Assembly: GCA_021799445.1 (NCBI GenBank)
Contig: JAJZAM010000001.1
Location: 30,634-94,633, forward strand
DNA: 64,000 nucleotides
From: Actinomycetes bacterium
Lineage (GTDB): Bacteria; Actinomycetota; Acidimicrobiia; Acidimicrobiales; Palsa-688
Reading direction: 5' to 3'
Below, one piece after another: positions 50,456 to 58,123 of this stretch (positions are counted from its first letter, which is position 1; the number at the start of each line of letters is the position of its first letter). A program made the translations under genes and the position numbers. The notes beneath the pieces were generated by a model, which made no database searches, had not been told where the DNA came from, and worked only from the letters and a program-made list of their open reading frames with translations.

Positions 50456-51505
50456 ATGCGGAGCTTCGCCGAGGTTGATTCCTTGATCGGCACAGTGCCA
50501 GCGGGTGTTGTCACGCGCCTGAGTGTCGTTGATGCCGGGCGCGGCGCCGAGGCATTCTATGCCGACCAGCTCCCCGGGCTGCTGAGAGAGCTGGCCGACG
50601 CGGCGAGGGTCGAATCGGTGATCACCTCTTCGGCCATCGAGGGGATCGTGGTCGAACAGGCCCGGGCGGAACGGATCGTCCGAGGTGCTGACCAACGACT
50701 CCGCGTCCGCAACGAGAAGGAGCTGGCTGGCTACCGTGACGCCCTCGACTACCTGTTCCACGACCGACCGGGTGATCTCTCCGTCGGTCTCGTCATCTAT
50801 CTCCACCGACTCCTCTTTGGTCGGACGGGTGGTGGAGGAGGTCAGTTCAAGACCGTCGACAACCTCGTCGTGGACCGCCACCCCGACGGGACGTCGAGCG
50901 TTCGGTTCGTCCCGACGTCGCACCAGGACACGCCGTTCTTCATGTCCGAGCTCGTCGATCGGTATCGCGCTGAACAAGGCTCCGGGCGTCACCACCGTGC
51001 GCTGCTCGTGGGACTGTTCGCACTTGACTTCCTCACGATTCACCCTTTTGTCGACGGCAATGGGCGGCTCTCTCGCCTGCTCAGCACGCGCCTGCTGTCC
51101 GAGGTCGGCTACGGCGTCGGGCGTTACGTCTCCCTCGAGGGGCTCATCTACGAACGACGCGACGCCTACTACGATGCCCTGGCGGCATCGACCGTCGGCT
51201 GGCAAGACGGTAGCCACGACCCCTGGCCGTGGCTCAGCTTCTTCGTCGAGGTGATCGCCCATGCGTATGAGACCTTCGCGGCTCGTGCCGCTGATCATCG
51301 TTCGGGCGTCACTAAGCAGGACCGGGTCCGGAACTACGTGCTCAACCACGCCGGAACGTCTTTCGAGATGGCGGACGTGAGACGAGCCGTGCCTGGAGTG
51401 AGCGATCAGACTGTCCGCCTCGTGCTGCGGGAGTTAAAGGACGAGGGGCTCGTACGTCCTAGCGGTGTCGGCCGGGGAACGAGGTGGGTGCACGTTGGCC
51501 AGTAG
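50456..51505 (+). CDS. Fic-family protein (class II, N-terminal inhibitory motif)
   Basis: 349 aa; HPFVDGNGRLSR active-site motif, SSAIEG inhibitory-helix motif, C-terminal winged-helix-like region. Confidence 0.92.
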   Translation: MRSFAEVDSLIGTVPAGVVTRLSVVDAGRGAEAFYADQLPGLLRELADAARVESVITSSAIEGIVVEQARAERIVRGADQRLRVRNEKELAGYRDALDYLFHDRPGDLSVGLVIYLHRLLFGRTGGGGGQFKTVDNLVVDRHPDGTSSVRFVPTSHQDTPFFMSELVDRYRAEQGSGRHHRALLVGLFALDFLTIHPFVDGNGRLSRLLSTRLLSEVGYGVGRYVSLEGLIYERRDAYYDALAASTVGWQDGSHDPWPWLSFFVEVIAHAYETFAARAADHRSGVTKQDRVRNYVLNHAGTSFEMADVRRAVPGVSDQTVRLVLRELKDEGLVRPSGVGRGTRWVHVGQ

Positions 51506-51706
51506 CCGGGCCGAGCCGGAGCCTTTGCTCCGCGATGTCCAACGGAGAGACAGCGTCCTGTCATCTCGCCGTTGCCGTCCTCCAGGCCGCATGGTGACGC
51601 CAGCCTCTTTCAGGGCACGCCGGACCGTGCTTGCAGCGACCCCCAAACGCTCGGCTACCCGGTCGGCCGATTGACCCTCAGCGTAGAGCCGGGCGGCCCG
51701 ATCCAC
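51434..51706 (-). CDS. helix-turn-helix protein fragment, recombinase/resolvase-like HTH
   Basis: VDRAARLYAEGQSADRVAERLGVAASTVRRALKEAGV; no catalytic domain, frame closed upstream at ~51811; overlaps fic 3' end. Confidence 0.35.
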   Translation of the reverse strand: MDRAARLYAEGQSADRVAERLGVAASTVRRALKEAGVTMRPGGRQRRDDRTLSLRWTSRSKGSGSARLLANVHPPRSPADTARTYEPLVL

Positions 51707-51787
51707 CTCGTCGCCCAGGAGTGCCTGGCGGTCTCGCTGCGGTTCTGCCGTAGCACCGTCCCAAGGGCAGGCAAGCAGAGCAAAGGG

Positions 51788-51879
51788 CCATCTACCTGGG
51801 CAAACGCACTACCACCCGCCGTCGAAGGTGGTCTCGTACTGTGACAAGATAAGACCACTATTTTTGTCACGGCGCGAGA
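51788..51879. repeat. non-coding repeat copy 1 containing the attR-like 23-mer
   Basis: CCATCTACCTGGGCAAACG...CGCCGTCGAAGGTGGTCTCGTACTGTGACAAGATAAGACCACTATTTTTGTCACGGCGCGAGA. Confidence 0.75.
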
Positions 51880-51925
51880 TCATGTCTGACGGCGTGTCCT
51901 ACCGCCGGGGAAGGCTGGCGTCGTC

Positions 51926-52291
51926 TTGGGTTTTGCTGGTGTGCTGGTGGGACTCGGCGCCACCGCACAGGCCGCTGTCTCGGATGGGATCGTCTTCCAG
52001 ATAGGACTCGCGGTTGCCGTCGTAGCTGCCCTTCTCGCGGCGTGGGCGTTCCTCCCTCGTCGCTTCCCAGTGCTGGAGGTGGAGCGACTCCGGCAGGCCA
52101 ACCTCACCGCGTCGGAGGCGGAGACGCGCCTGGAGTTGTTGGACACCCAGATTGTGATGGTCAAGGAGGCTGCGACGTTGGTCAGGCAGAAGGGGTGGCG
52201 GGTTCGTGCCGCCGTCGTCTCTTTGGCCGCCGCTGCCGCTCTGGTCGTCGCCGGTATACTCACTGTAATGAGGGGTCGCTTGCATGCCTGA
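51926..52291 (+). CDS. two-TM membrane protein, possibly 5'-truncated
   Basis: TTG start; TM segments GIVFQIGLAVAVVAALLAAWAFL and AAVVSLAAAAALVVAGILTV with coil between. Confidence 0.55.
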   Translation: MGFAGVLVGLGATAQAAVSDGIVFQIGLAVAVVAALLAAWAFLPRRFPVLEVERLRQANLTASEAETRLELLDTQIVMVKEAATLVRQKGWRVRAAVVSLAAAAALVVAGILTVMRGRLHA

Positions 52292-52442
52292 CGACAAGGC
52301 GCCTCAAAGCGCACCGGTCCCGCAACCGGAGAAGAGCCGGCCTGAGCCGCCTCCCTTCCGGCCGGACAAGGATCTCATCGGCTATATCGAGAAGGGCCAG
52401 AAGCCGCCCGTTCGGCCCGCTTCGCCGTCCGAGAAGCCATAG
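52284..52442 (+). CDS. 52-aa proline-rich small protein
   Basis: MPDDKAPQSAPVPQPEKSRPEPPPFRPDKDLIGYIEKGQKPPVRPASPSEKP; overlaps upstream membrane ORF by 8 nt. Confidence 0.5.
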   Translation: MPDDKAPQSAPVPQPEKSRPEPPPFRPDKDLIGYIEKGQKPPVRPASPSEKP

Positions 52443-52512
52443 CCACCGCTTGCCCTGAGGGCTTCGTAACAGGTCCTAATTGCTGGATCCTCGCCGCGCC
52501 TGGCACCAGCCG

Positions 52513-52821
52513 TCAAAGTGCTGGTCGCAGGCCACGGATGACATTCTCGGCCAGGCGGGGTAACGCGAACTGTGACCGCTCGCGCAGGAGCGTGCACATC
52601 CCGTCGAGTCCTGCCGCGGGGATTGCGTCCCAACCTGCCCCGTGGAAGTGGCCCTGGTACGCGTCGATGATCAGGTGTCGGATGCCTGTCGTGCCTTCGG
52701 GGACCAGCGCTTCGGCGATGACTCGGTCCCGCCAGGTGCCGTGCGCGTCCCAGGAGAGCAGAAGGACGAGGTGACGATAGCCAGGCGGACGTTCCGCCTA
52801 CCAGATCTCAGCTCGGCGCAC
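52513..52821 (-). pseudogene. MazF-like toxin with nonsense codon 8
   Basis: GTG RRAEIW[TAG]AERPPGYRHLVLLLSWDAHGTWRDRV...LDGMCTLLRERSQFALPRLAENVIRGLRPAL*; open except for TAG at 52798..52800. Confidence 0.55.
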
Positions 52822-53101
52822 CGGCGGCCTGATCGTCGTCACCCCAACTGATGTCGTTCTCGCCGAAGTGGTCCTTTGCTGCCTCGTCGGCCCAAGCGTG
52901 TTCGGCGTCGGTCTCGAGTTGTATCTGGTAGGCGGCTCGCGAGCGTTCTTCGCGCTCTTCGGCCTCAACTTGGCGCCGGCCGCTCCACAACAGCTCGGAG
53001 ACGACCTCGGACCGACTGGCCTCCTCGTCGTGGCGCCGGCGCTCGATCCGAGCCAACAGCTCAGCGGGGAGGCTCACGGTCACCATCTCAGCACGACTCA
53101 T
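52808..53101 (-). CDS. ribbon-helix-helix antitoxin (MazE/CopG-like)
   Basis: MVTVSLPAELLARIERRRHDEEASRSEVVSELLWSGRRQ, acidic C-terminus; overlaps toxin start. Confidence 0.75.
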   Translation of the reverse strand: MSRAEMVTVSLPAELLARIERRRHDEEASRSEVVSELLWSGRRQVEAEEREERSRAAYQIQLETDAEHAWADEAAKDHFGENDISWGDDDQAAGAPS

Positions 53102-53162
53102 ACCGGTAGCATGCCGGTTCCCTTACCGCGTCTGGGGCCTCTTTGGAGCAGCGGCAACCGCA

Positions 53163-53262
53163 GCGCAGGGGCATCTATCTGCGCAAACGGTCGGGATCTC
53201 GCCGCCGAAGATGGTCTTGTCCCGTGACAAGGTAAGACCACTTCCTTGGCAGGGCGCGAGAC
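53163..53262. repeat. non-coding repeat copy 2 (degenerate)
   Basis: GCATCTATCTGCGCAAACG...CGCCGCCGAAGATGGTCTTGTCCCGTGACAAGGTAAGACCACTTCCTTGGCAGGGCGCGAGA. Confidence 0.7.
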
Positions 53263-53430
53263 CCTTCGCGGAGCTCCCGTTACCAGGTCACGCAGCCGCT
53301 GAACGTCAAACCGACGTCGTAGCCGCCGCGTCCGTCCTCCACAACGAATGTGACCGATTGCACACTGTCAGCCCGCCTCCCAGACCACGTAAGGGATGGA
53401 GCGACCGCTCCGGAGCGGAGGTGATGAGTC

Positions 53431-53628
53431 ATGACAACCATTCATTGCGATGCCTGCGGCCACCCGGCCGTCCACGCCCAGGCGCTGCCGCCTGGCACTG
53501 GCTTCGCAGCCACATGCGACCAGTGTCCCCGCTGCGTCGAGTTAGGATCACGCAGAACGCGACCAGATCTCCTTGTTCGAACTGCTAACTCGTCAACATC
53601 AGCAGGCGAGCGCGTAACTTATCGCTGA
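53431..53628 (+). CDS. small Cys-rich protein, zinc-ribbon-like
   Basis: GGAGGTGATGAGTC-ATG; MTTIHCDACGHPAV...CDQCPRC; preceded by palindrome CCGCTCCGGAGCGG. Confidence 0.35.
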   Translation: MTTIHCDACGHPAVHAQALPPGTGFAATCDQCPRCVELGSRRTRPDLLVRTANSSTSAGERVTYR

Positions 53629-53906
53629 GCAGACCCGTTGCATAGTGTCGCCGCCGACCTGTCCAACCGGGCCGGTTAGAGATGCCCTTCGACGGTATGG
53701 AGACCGTCGCAGTTGATGACCGACGGTCGGTCCAGCCCGACCTCGATGTGGTCGATGTCGACTTCGGCGGCGAGATCACGGATAGAGGTGGTGATCTCGG
53801 CAACCGTCACGAGGCTGCGCGCGTCGAGCACTCCGGATCGGGTCAACACTACAACGGGCCGCGTCTTGCGACCGGCCTCGGCCAACCACACATCCCCGCG
53901 TTTCAA
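53599..53906 (-). pseudogene. MazF-family toxin, frameshifted before C-terminal helix
   Basis: MKRGDVWLAEAGRKTRPVVVLTRSGVLDARSLVTVAEITTSIRDLAAEVDIDHIEVGLDRPSVINCDGLHTV then, one frame over, RASLTGPVGQVGGDTMQRVCSAISYALAC*. Confidence 0.75.
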
Positions 53907-54104
53907 GGCTCACCCCATGCTTCGGCGTCGGTCCAGAAGGCGTCGGCGCGTTCCGGCCGTCGCAGATATGCGTAACTGTCGGCTCGCGCCAAGGCGGCAC
54001 GTACGGCGTCGGTGACTCCTTGGCGGGCAGCGGCCGAAATGTTGACACCAAGCTGCCTGGCGCTTCGCGCCAACTCCTCGTCGAGCGTGAAAGTCGTACT
54101 CGAT
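53903..54104 (-). pseudogene. CcdA/MazE-like antitoxin lacking a start codon
   Basis: STTFTLDEELARSARQLGVNISAAARQGVTDAVRAALARADSYAYLRRPERADAFWTDAEAWGEP*; TTGA overlap with toxin; ATCG where ATG is expected. Confidence 0.6.
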
Positions 54105-54131
54105 GAAGCCGTATCGGAGTGCTAGCAGTCC

Positions 54132-54183
54132 CCGATGCATTAACTGCTGTCATCTTGGGCTGACTGGCTGCAAGATGCATCGG
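54132..54183. repeat. nested inverted repeats
   Basis: CCGATGCAT (54132..54140) / ATGCATCGG (54175..54183); inner CATCTTG / CAAGATG. Confidence 0.6.
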
Positions 54184-54372
54184 TCGGTGAAGGACTGAAG
54201 GTGCTTGCGTACCCGGAGCGCGCCGCGAGCGCCACCTTCGGTAACCCCGCGGTCTGATGGCTAGCGACTTCACTTGCGCGCACGGTTGAGTCCAGGATGG
54301 GGGTTTCCGAGTTGACCCAAGCCTCCCGAAGTAAATACTGTTGAGCAGTTCGTAACTTAAGGAGCGTATTTT

Positions 54373-54501
54373 ATGAGATTGTTCTCTGCGACCGAACCTC
54401 TTGTTCCATCCATAGGGGGTATCTCCTCGGTGATGGTGGACCTCGACGAGGGCTTTTTCGCTGGTAAGTTCGTAACGCAACCTGCGAGGAGGTCGAGTTA
54501 A
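54373..54501 (+). CDS. 42-aa leader ORF upstream of icd
   Basis: AAGGAGCGTATTTT-ATG; MRLFSATEPLVPSIGGISSVMVDLDEGFFAGKFVTQPARRSS*, stop TAA overlaps icd ATG (TAATG). Confidence 0.45.
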   Translation: MRLFSATEPLVPSIGGISSVMVDLDEGFFAGKFVTQPARRSS

Positions 54502-55997
54502 TGGCACAGTCGAGCGTTGACGTCCGGGCCGGGGCCGCCCCGGCTGCTCGGTCGGAGGGAGGCACTCCGATCACCGTCGCCTACGGAGACGGGATTGGCC
54601 CTGAGATCATGAACGCCACTTTGGCTATCATCACTGCCGGTGGGGCGTCACTTGCACCTGAGACGATCCGGATCGGAGAGTCCGTCTACTCCGAAGGCGT
54701 TACTGCTGGCATTGAACCGTCGGCGTGGGAGTCGTTGCGCCGGACCAAGGTCTTCCTGAAGGCGCCGATCACGACCCCCCAGGGGGGAGGGTTCAAGAGC
54801 TTGAACGTGACCGTACGCAAGACGCTCGGACTTTTCGCCAACGTCCGCCCGTGCCCTTCTTACTCCCCGTACGTGGCGACCAAGCATCCCGGAATGGACG
54901 TCGTGATAATCCGGGAGAACGAGGAGGACCTCTACGCAGGCATCGAGCACCGCCAGACGGAGGACGTCACCCAATGCCTCAAGCTGATAACCCGCCCGGG
55001 CAGCGAACGTCTTATCCGCTACGGGTTCGAGTACGCCCGCCGCTACGGTCGTTCCAAGGTGACGTGCTTCACCAAGGACAACATCATGAAAATGACCGAT
55101 GGGCTGTTCCACCAGGTGTTCGACGAGGTGGCCGCAGAGTACCCAGATCTTGAGTCGGAGCATTGGATCGTCGACATAGGAGCAGCAAAACTGGCCGACA
55201 CGCCAGAAGCGTTCGACCTGGTCATACTCCCCAACCTATACGGGGACATCCTCTCTGACGTAACGGCCCAGATCGCAGGCTCGGTGGGTCTGGCCGGCAG
55301 CGCAAACGTCGGCCCAGACGTAGCCATGTTCGAGGCAATCCACGGCTCGGCCCCACGGCGCGCCGGACAGAACCTCGCTAACCCGTCAGGCCTTTTGCTT
55401 GGCGCTGTCCAAATGCTCGTCCACATAGGCCAAGGCGAAGCGGCAACCCGGGTTCACAACGCCTGGCTTCGCACGATCGAAGACGGAATCCACACCTACG
55501 ACGTCTTCGACCCGGCGGTATCCAAGGCAAAGGTCGGCACCGCCGAGTTCGCCGAGGCTGTCATCGCCCGCCTGGGAGAGACACCTTCCACTTTGAAGGC
55601 GGTGCAGTACCCGTCGTACGCCGAACCGATCTCGGTGAAGGTGTCGGAGCGTACCCCGGCGCGCAAGGAACTGGTTGGCATGGACGTGTTCTTGGACTGG
55701 CGTGGGCCTACCGACGAGCTCGGCAGACTGCTAGAAGACAACGCCGGGCCCGACCTTTCTTTGGTAATGATCAGCAACCGTGGCCAGAAGGTATATCCCG
55801 GAGGCCTGCCGGAAACGTTCTGCGTGGACCATTGGCGCTGCCGATTCCAAGCGGCTAAACCCGGAGACCCGGTAAACCACCGACAGATAATCGACCTTCT
55901 CTCCCGACTGGCTGAGGGCGGACTGGAGTTCATAAAGACAGAAGGCCTCTTCACCTTTGACGGCCAGCCCGGCTTCTCGCTTGGCCAGGGCCAGTGA
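54501..55997 (+). CDS. icd: isocitrate dehydrogenase (NADP-type with C-terminal extension)
   Basis: ITVAYGDGIGPEIMNATL, RKTLGLFANVRPCPSY, VIIRENEEDLYAGIEHRQT, NLYGDILSDVTAQIAGSVGLAGSANVG. Confidence 0.93.
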   Translation: MAQSSVDVRAGAAPAARSEGGTPITVAYGDGIGPEIMNATLAIITAGGASLAPETIRIGESVYSEGVTAGIEPSAWESLRRTKVFLKAPITTPQGGGFKSLNVTVRKTLGLFANVRPCPSYSPYVATKHPGMDVVIIRENEEDLYAGIEHRQTEDVTQCLKLITRPGSERLIRYGFEYARRYGRSKVTCFTKDNIMKMTDGLFHQVFDEVAAEYPDLESEHWIVDIGAAKLADTPEAFDLVILPNLYGDILSDVTAQIAGSVGLAGSANVGPDVAMFEAIHGSAPRRAGQNLANPSGLLLGAVQMLVHIGQGEAATRVHNAWLRTIEDGIHTYDVFDPAVSKAKVGTAEFAEAVIARLGETPSTLKAVQYPSYAEPISVKVSERTPARKELVGMDVFLDWRGPTDELGRLLEDNAGPDLSLVMISNRGQKVYPGGLPETFCVDHWRCRFQAAKPGDPVNHRQIIDLLSRLAEGGLEFIKTEGLFTFDGQPGFSLGQGQ

Positions 55998-56036
55998 TCG
56001 GGGCCTGAGCCGGCACGCAGACACCGCCCCGTGACT

Positions 56037-56072
56037 GTGAGTCCGGCCGGCCTAAGAGCCGTCCGGACTCAC
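56037..56072. terminator. bidirectional hairpin between convergent icd and PhzF-family gene
   Basis: GTGAGTCCGG...CCGGACTCAC perfect 10-bp arms with inner CGGC/GCCG. Confidence 0.75.
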
Positions 56073-56088
56073 ACTTTGCGGTTATAGC

Positions 56089-56898
56089 TCACAGCCCTGG
56101 AGCAGACATTTCCACCCGGGCGACACGTACCGCCCGTCCGGAAAGCCGGACCCTGTCCCCGTCTAAAGACATGCCAACCTCGCCCCCCCGGGCCGACGCC
56201 TGCTCTCCCAGCAGGACCCTCTTACCCAGCCTGTGACCCCACAGCACGGCAAGCGCACAGTGAGCAGAGCCGGTAACGGGATCCTCTGGCACTCCCACGT
56301 TGGGACAAAACACCCGGCTTACGCAGTCCACGCCCGGGCTGTCTCCTCCGGCGGTGAAGATCACTCCTCTAGTCCCCAGACCAGCGATAACACCCAGGTC
56401 CGGGACTAGGTTGCGAACGGCTTCAGCATTTGGCAGTTCCACTAGCAGGTCGAAGCGTCCCCTCCAACATGCGACGGCACCGATTGCGACGAGCCGGTTA
56501 TCAATAACCGCGGGGCTGGGCGGATCCGCCGGGAAGTCCAGTTCCACCCTTCCGTCAGCCAGGTTGCGGGCGGTTAGCAGCCCGCTCAGCGTGTGGAACC
56601 TGGGGTTTCCTCCCAAGACGCTGGCGGCGGCCAAAGTAGCGTGCCCGCAAAGCTCCACCTCTGCTGCGGGGGTGAACCAACGCAGGTCGTAATCGCCATC
56701 GGTACGGAGGCGCACGAAGGCTGTCTCCGAGAGGTTCATCTCCATTGCTACCAGTCGCATCATGTCGTCAGAGGGGTATTGCTCAACTAGCGCCACAGCA
56801 GCCGGGTTGCCAGTGAATGCACGTTTGGCGAAAGCATCCACGACGGTCAACTCCAAGCTCAATCCAAGCCCTCCCTCTGTGCCATAAGTCACTATCAT
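56089..56898 (-). CDS. PhzF-family epimerase/isomerase
   Basis: VVDAFAKRAFTGNPAAVALVE, MNLSETAFV, LCGHATLAAASVL, EDPVTGSAHCALAVLW; exact start uncertain. Confidence 0.9.
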   Translation of the reverse strand: MIVTYGTEGGLGLSLELTVVDAFAKRAFTGNPAAVALVEQYPSDDMMRLVAMEMNLSETAFVRLRTDGDYDLRWFTPAAEVELCGHATLAAASVLGGNPRFHTLSGLLTARNLADGRVELDFPADPPSPAVIDNRLVAIGAVACWRGRFDLLVELPNAEAVRNLVPDLGVIAGLGTRGVIFTAGGDSPGVDCVSRVFCPNVGVPEDPVTGSAHCALAVLWGHRLGKRVLLGEQASARGGEVGMSLDGDRVRLSGRAVRVARVEMSAPGL

Positions 56899-56981
56899 AG
56901 TGGCGAACCTGCCAGTCCTCTCCGTGTAACGCCGGTGCCGAGGCCTGCGGGAACGTTGCAGCTAAATCTTCAACCTAACTG

Positions 56982-58025
56982 CTATCGGGTGTTGAGGTTT
57001 GAGGTTGTGAGAGTGTGATTTGGTTTGCTGGTCACCTCAAGGTACCGGAGTATCCTGCGGAACGACTCGCTAAACGAGGTTTCGCAGTACGAGAGTTGTT
57101 GCGTTGCGCAGAACTCCTTGACCAGCGATTGAGCGCGCTTTAGGTTCGGCCGTGGCATCGACGGAAAGAGGTGGTGCTCTATCTGGTAGTTGAGACCGCC
57201 GAGTAGGGATGTGACTACCCATCCGCCGGTGACGTTGCGGGCGGTGATGATTTGGCGCTCTGCGAAGCCGAGCTCGGATCCGCGCGCGATGATCGGCATC
57301 CCCTTGTGGTTGGGAGCGAAGCTGACGCCGAGGTAGAGCGAGAAGACCGCCTGTTGTATCAAGACGAAAGCCAGGGCCTTCACGGGGCTGAGCACAAGAG
57401 CAAGGATCATCAAGTACATCGCGCAATGTAGCGCTATGAGCAGTGTCTCGCCGGCTGCAGCCCGGTTGTGGCGTCTGATCAGAAACCTGGCTCCCGAGAC
57501 GTGCAACCCGACGCTGCGTAGGAGCATCATCGGTGCGAACAGCGGAGCTTGCCAGCGCGCAAGGAACCGTCCAATCCTTGTGCTCAGAGTCGTTGCTGCA
57601 GTCGCCGATGGCGCACAGGTCGGATACTCGGCTACGTCTGGATCCCTACCTATCTCATTAGGATGCGCGTGATGAGCGCTGTGCTTTGGAACCCACCAGC
57701 CGTAGCACAGTCCGGTCAAAGTGTTGCCAACAGCTAAACCAAGGTAGCGGTTGGCTCGCCGCGATCTGAAGATCTGTTGGTGGCCTGCATCGTGGCCGAC
57801 GAACCCGAGCTGAGTGAACACAATCCCCAGAAATACGGCCGGCAGCACTGTGATCCACGAGTTGCCGACGCGGGCGAAAGCCATCCAACCCGCAACGTAA
57901 GCGAGAAACGTGACGCCGATCTTCAGGCTGTAGTAGACGGTCCTGCGCTCCAACAGACCAGCCGACGCGACCTTGTCGAAAAGGTCGCTAAACGAGAGCT
58001 CGGGTGTGTCTATGTGGTCTTGCAC
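56982..58025 (-). CDS. membrane fatty acid desaturase
   Basis: Histidine boxes HDAGHQ, HSAHHAHPN, QIEHHLFPSMPR. Confidence 0.92.
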   Translation of the reverse strand: MQDHIDTPELSFSDLFDKVASAGLLERRTVYYSLKIGVTFLAYVAGWMAFARVGNSWITVLPAVFLGIVFTQLGFVGHDAGHQQIFRSRRANRYLGLAVGNTLTGLCYGWWVPKHSAHHAHPNEIGRDPDVAEYPTCAPSATAATTLSTRIGRFLARWQAPLFAPMMLLRSVGLHVSGARFLIRRHNRAAAGETLLIALHCAMYLMILALVLSPVKALAFVLIQQAVFSLYLGVSFAPNHKGMPIIARGSELGFAERQIITARNVTGGWVVTSLLGGLNYQIEHHLFPSMPRPNLKRAQSLVKEFCATQQLSYCETSFSESFRRILRYLEVTSKPNHTLTTSNLNTR

Positions 58026-58123
58026 GTTACTCCAAGGAGGTCGTCAGATGGACGCCACCGGGATCTAGAGCAACGCCGAGCCTAGGCTCTTACGACGATC
58101 ACTCTACTTGACTCGGCCGGTAA

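Larger units (their letters stand above)
48551..51879. mobile_element. remnant integrated element at tRNA-Val bounded by 23-bp direct repeats; no integrase seen
   Basis: Exact direct repeats at both ends; internal Fic gene plus several decayed genes. Confidence 0.6.
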
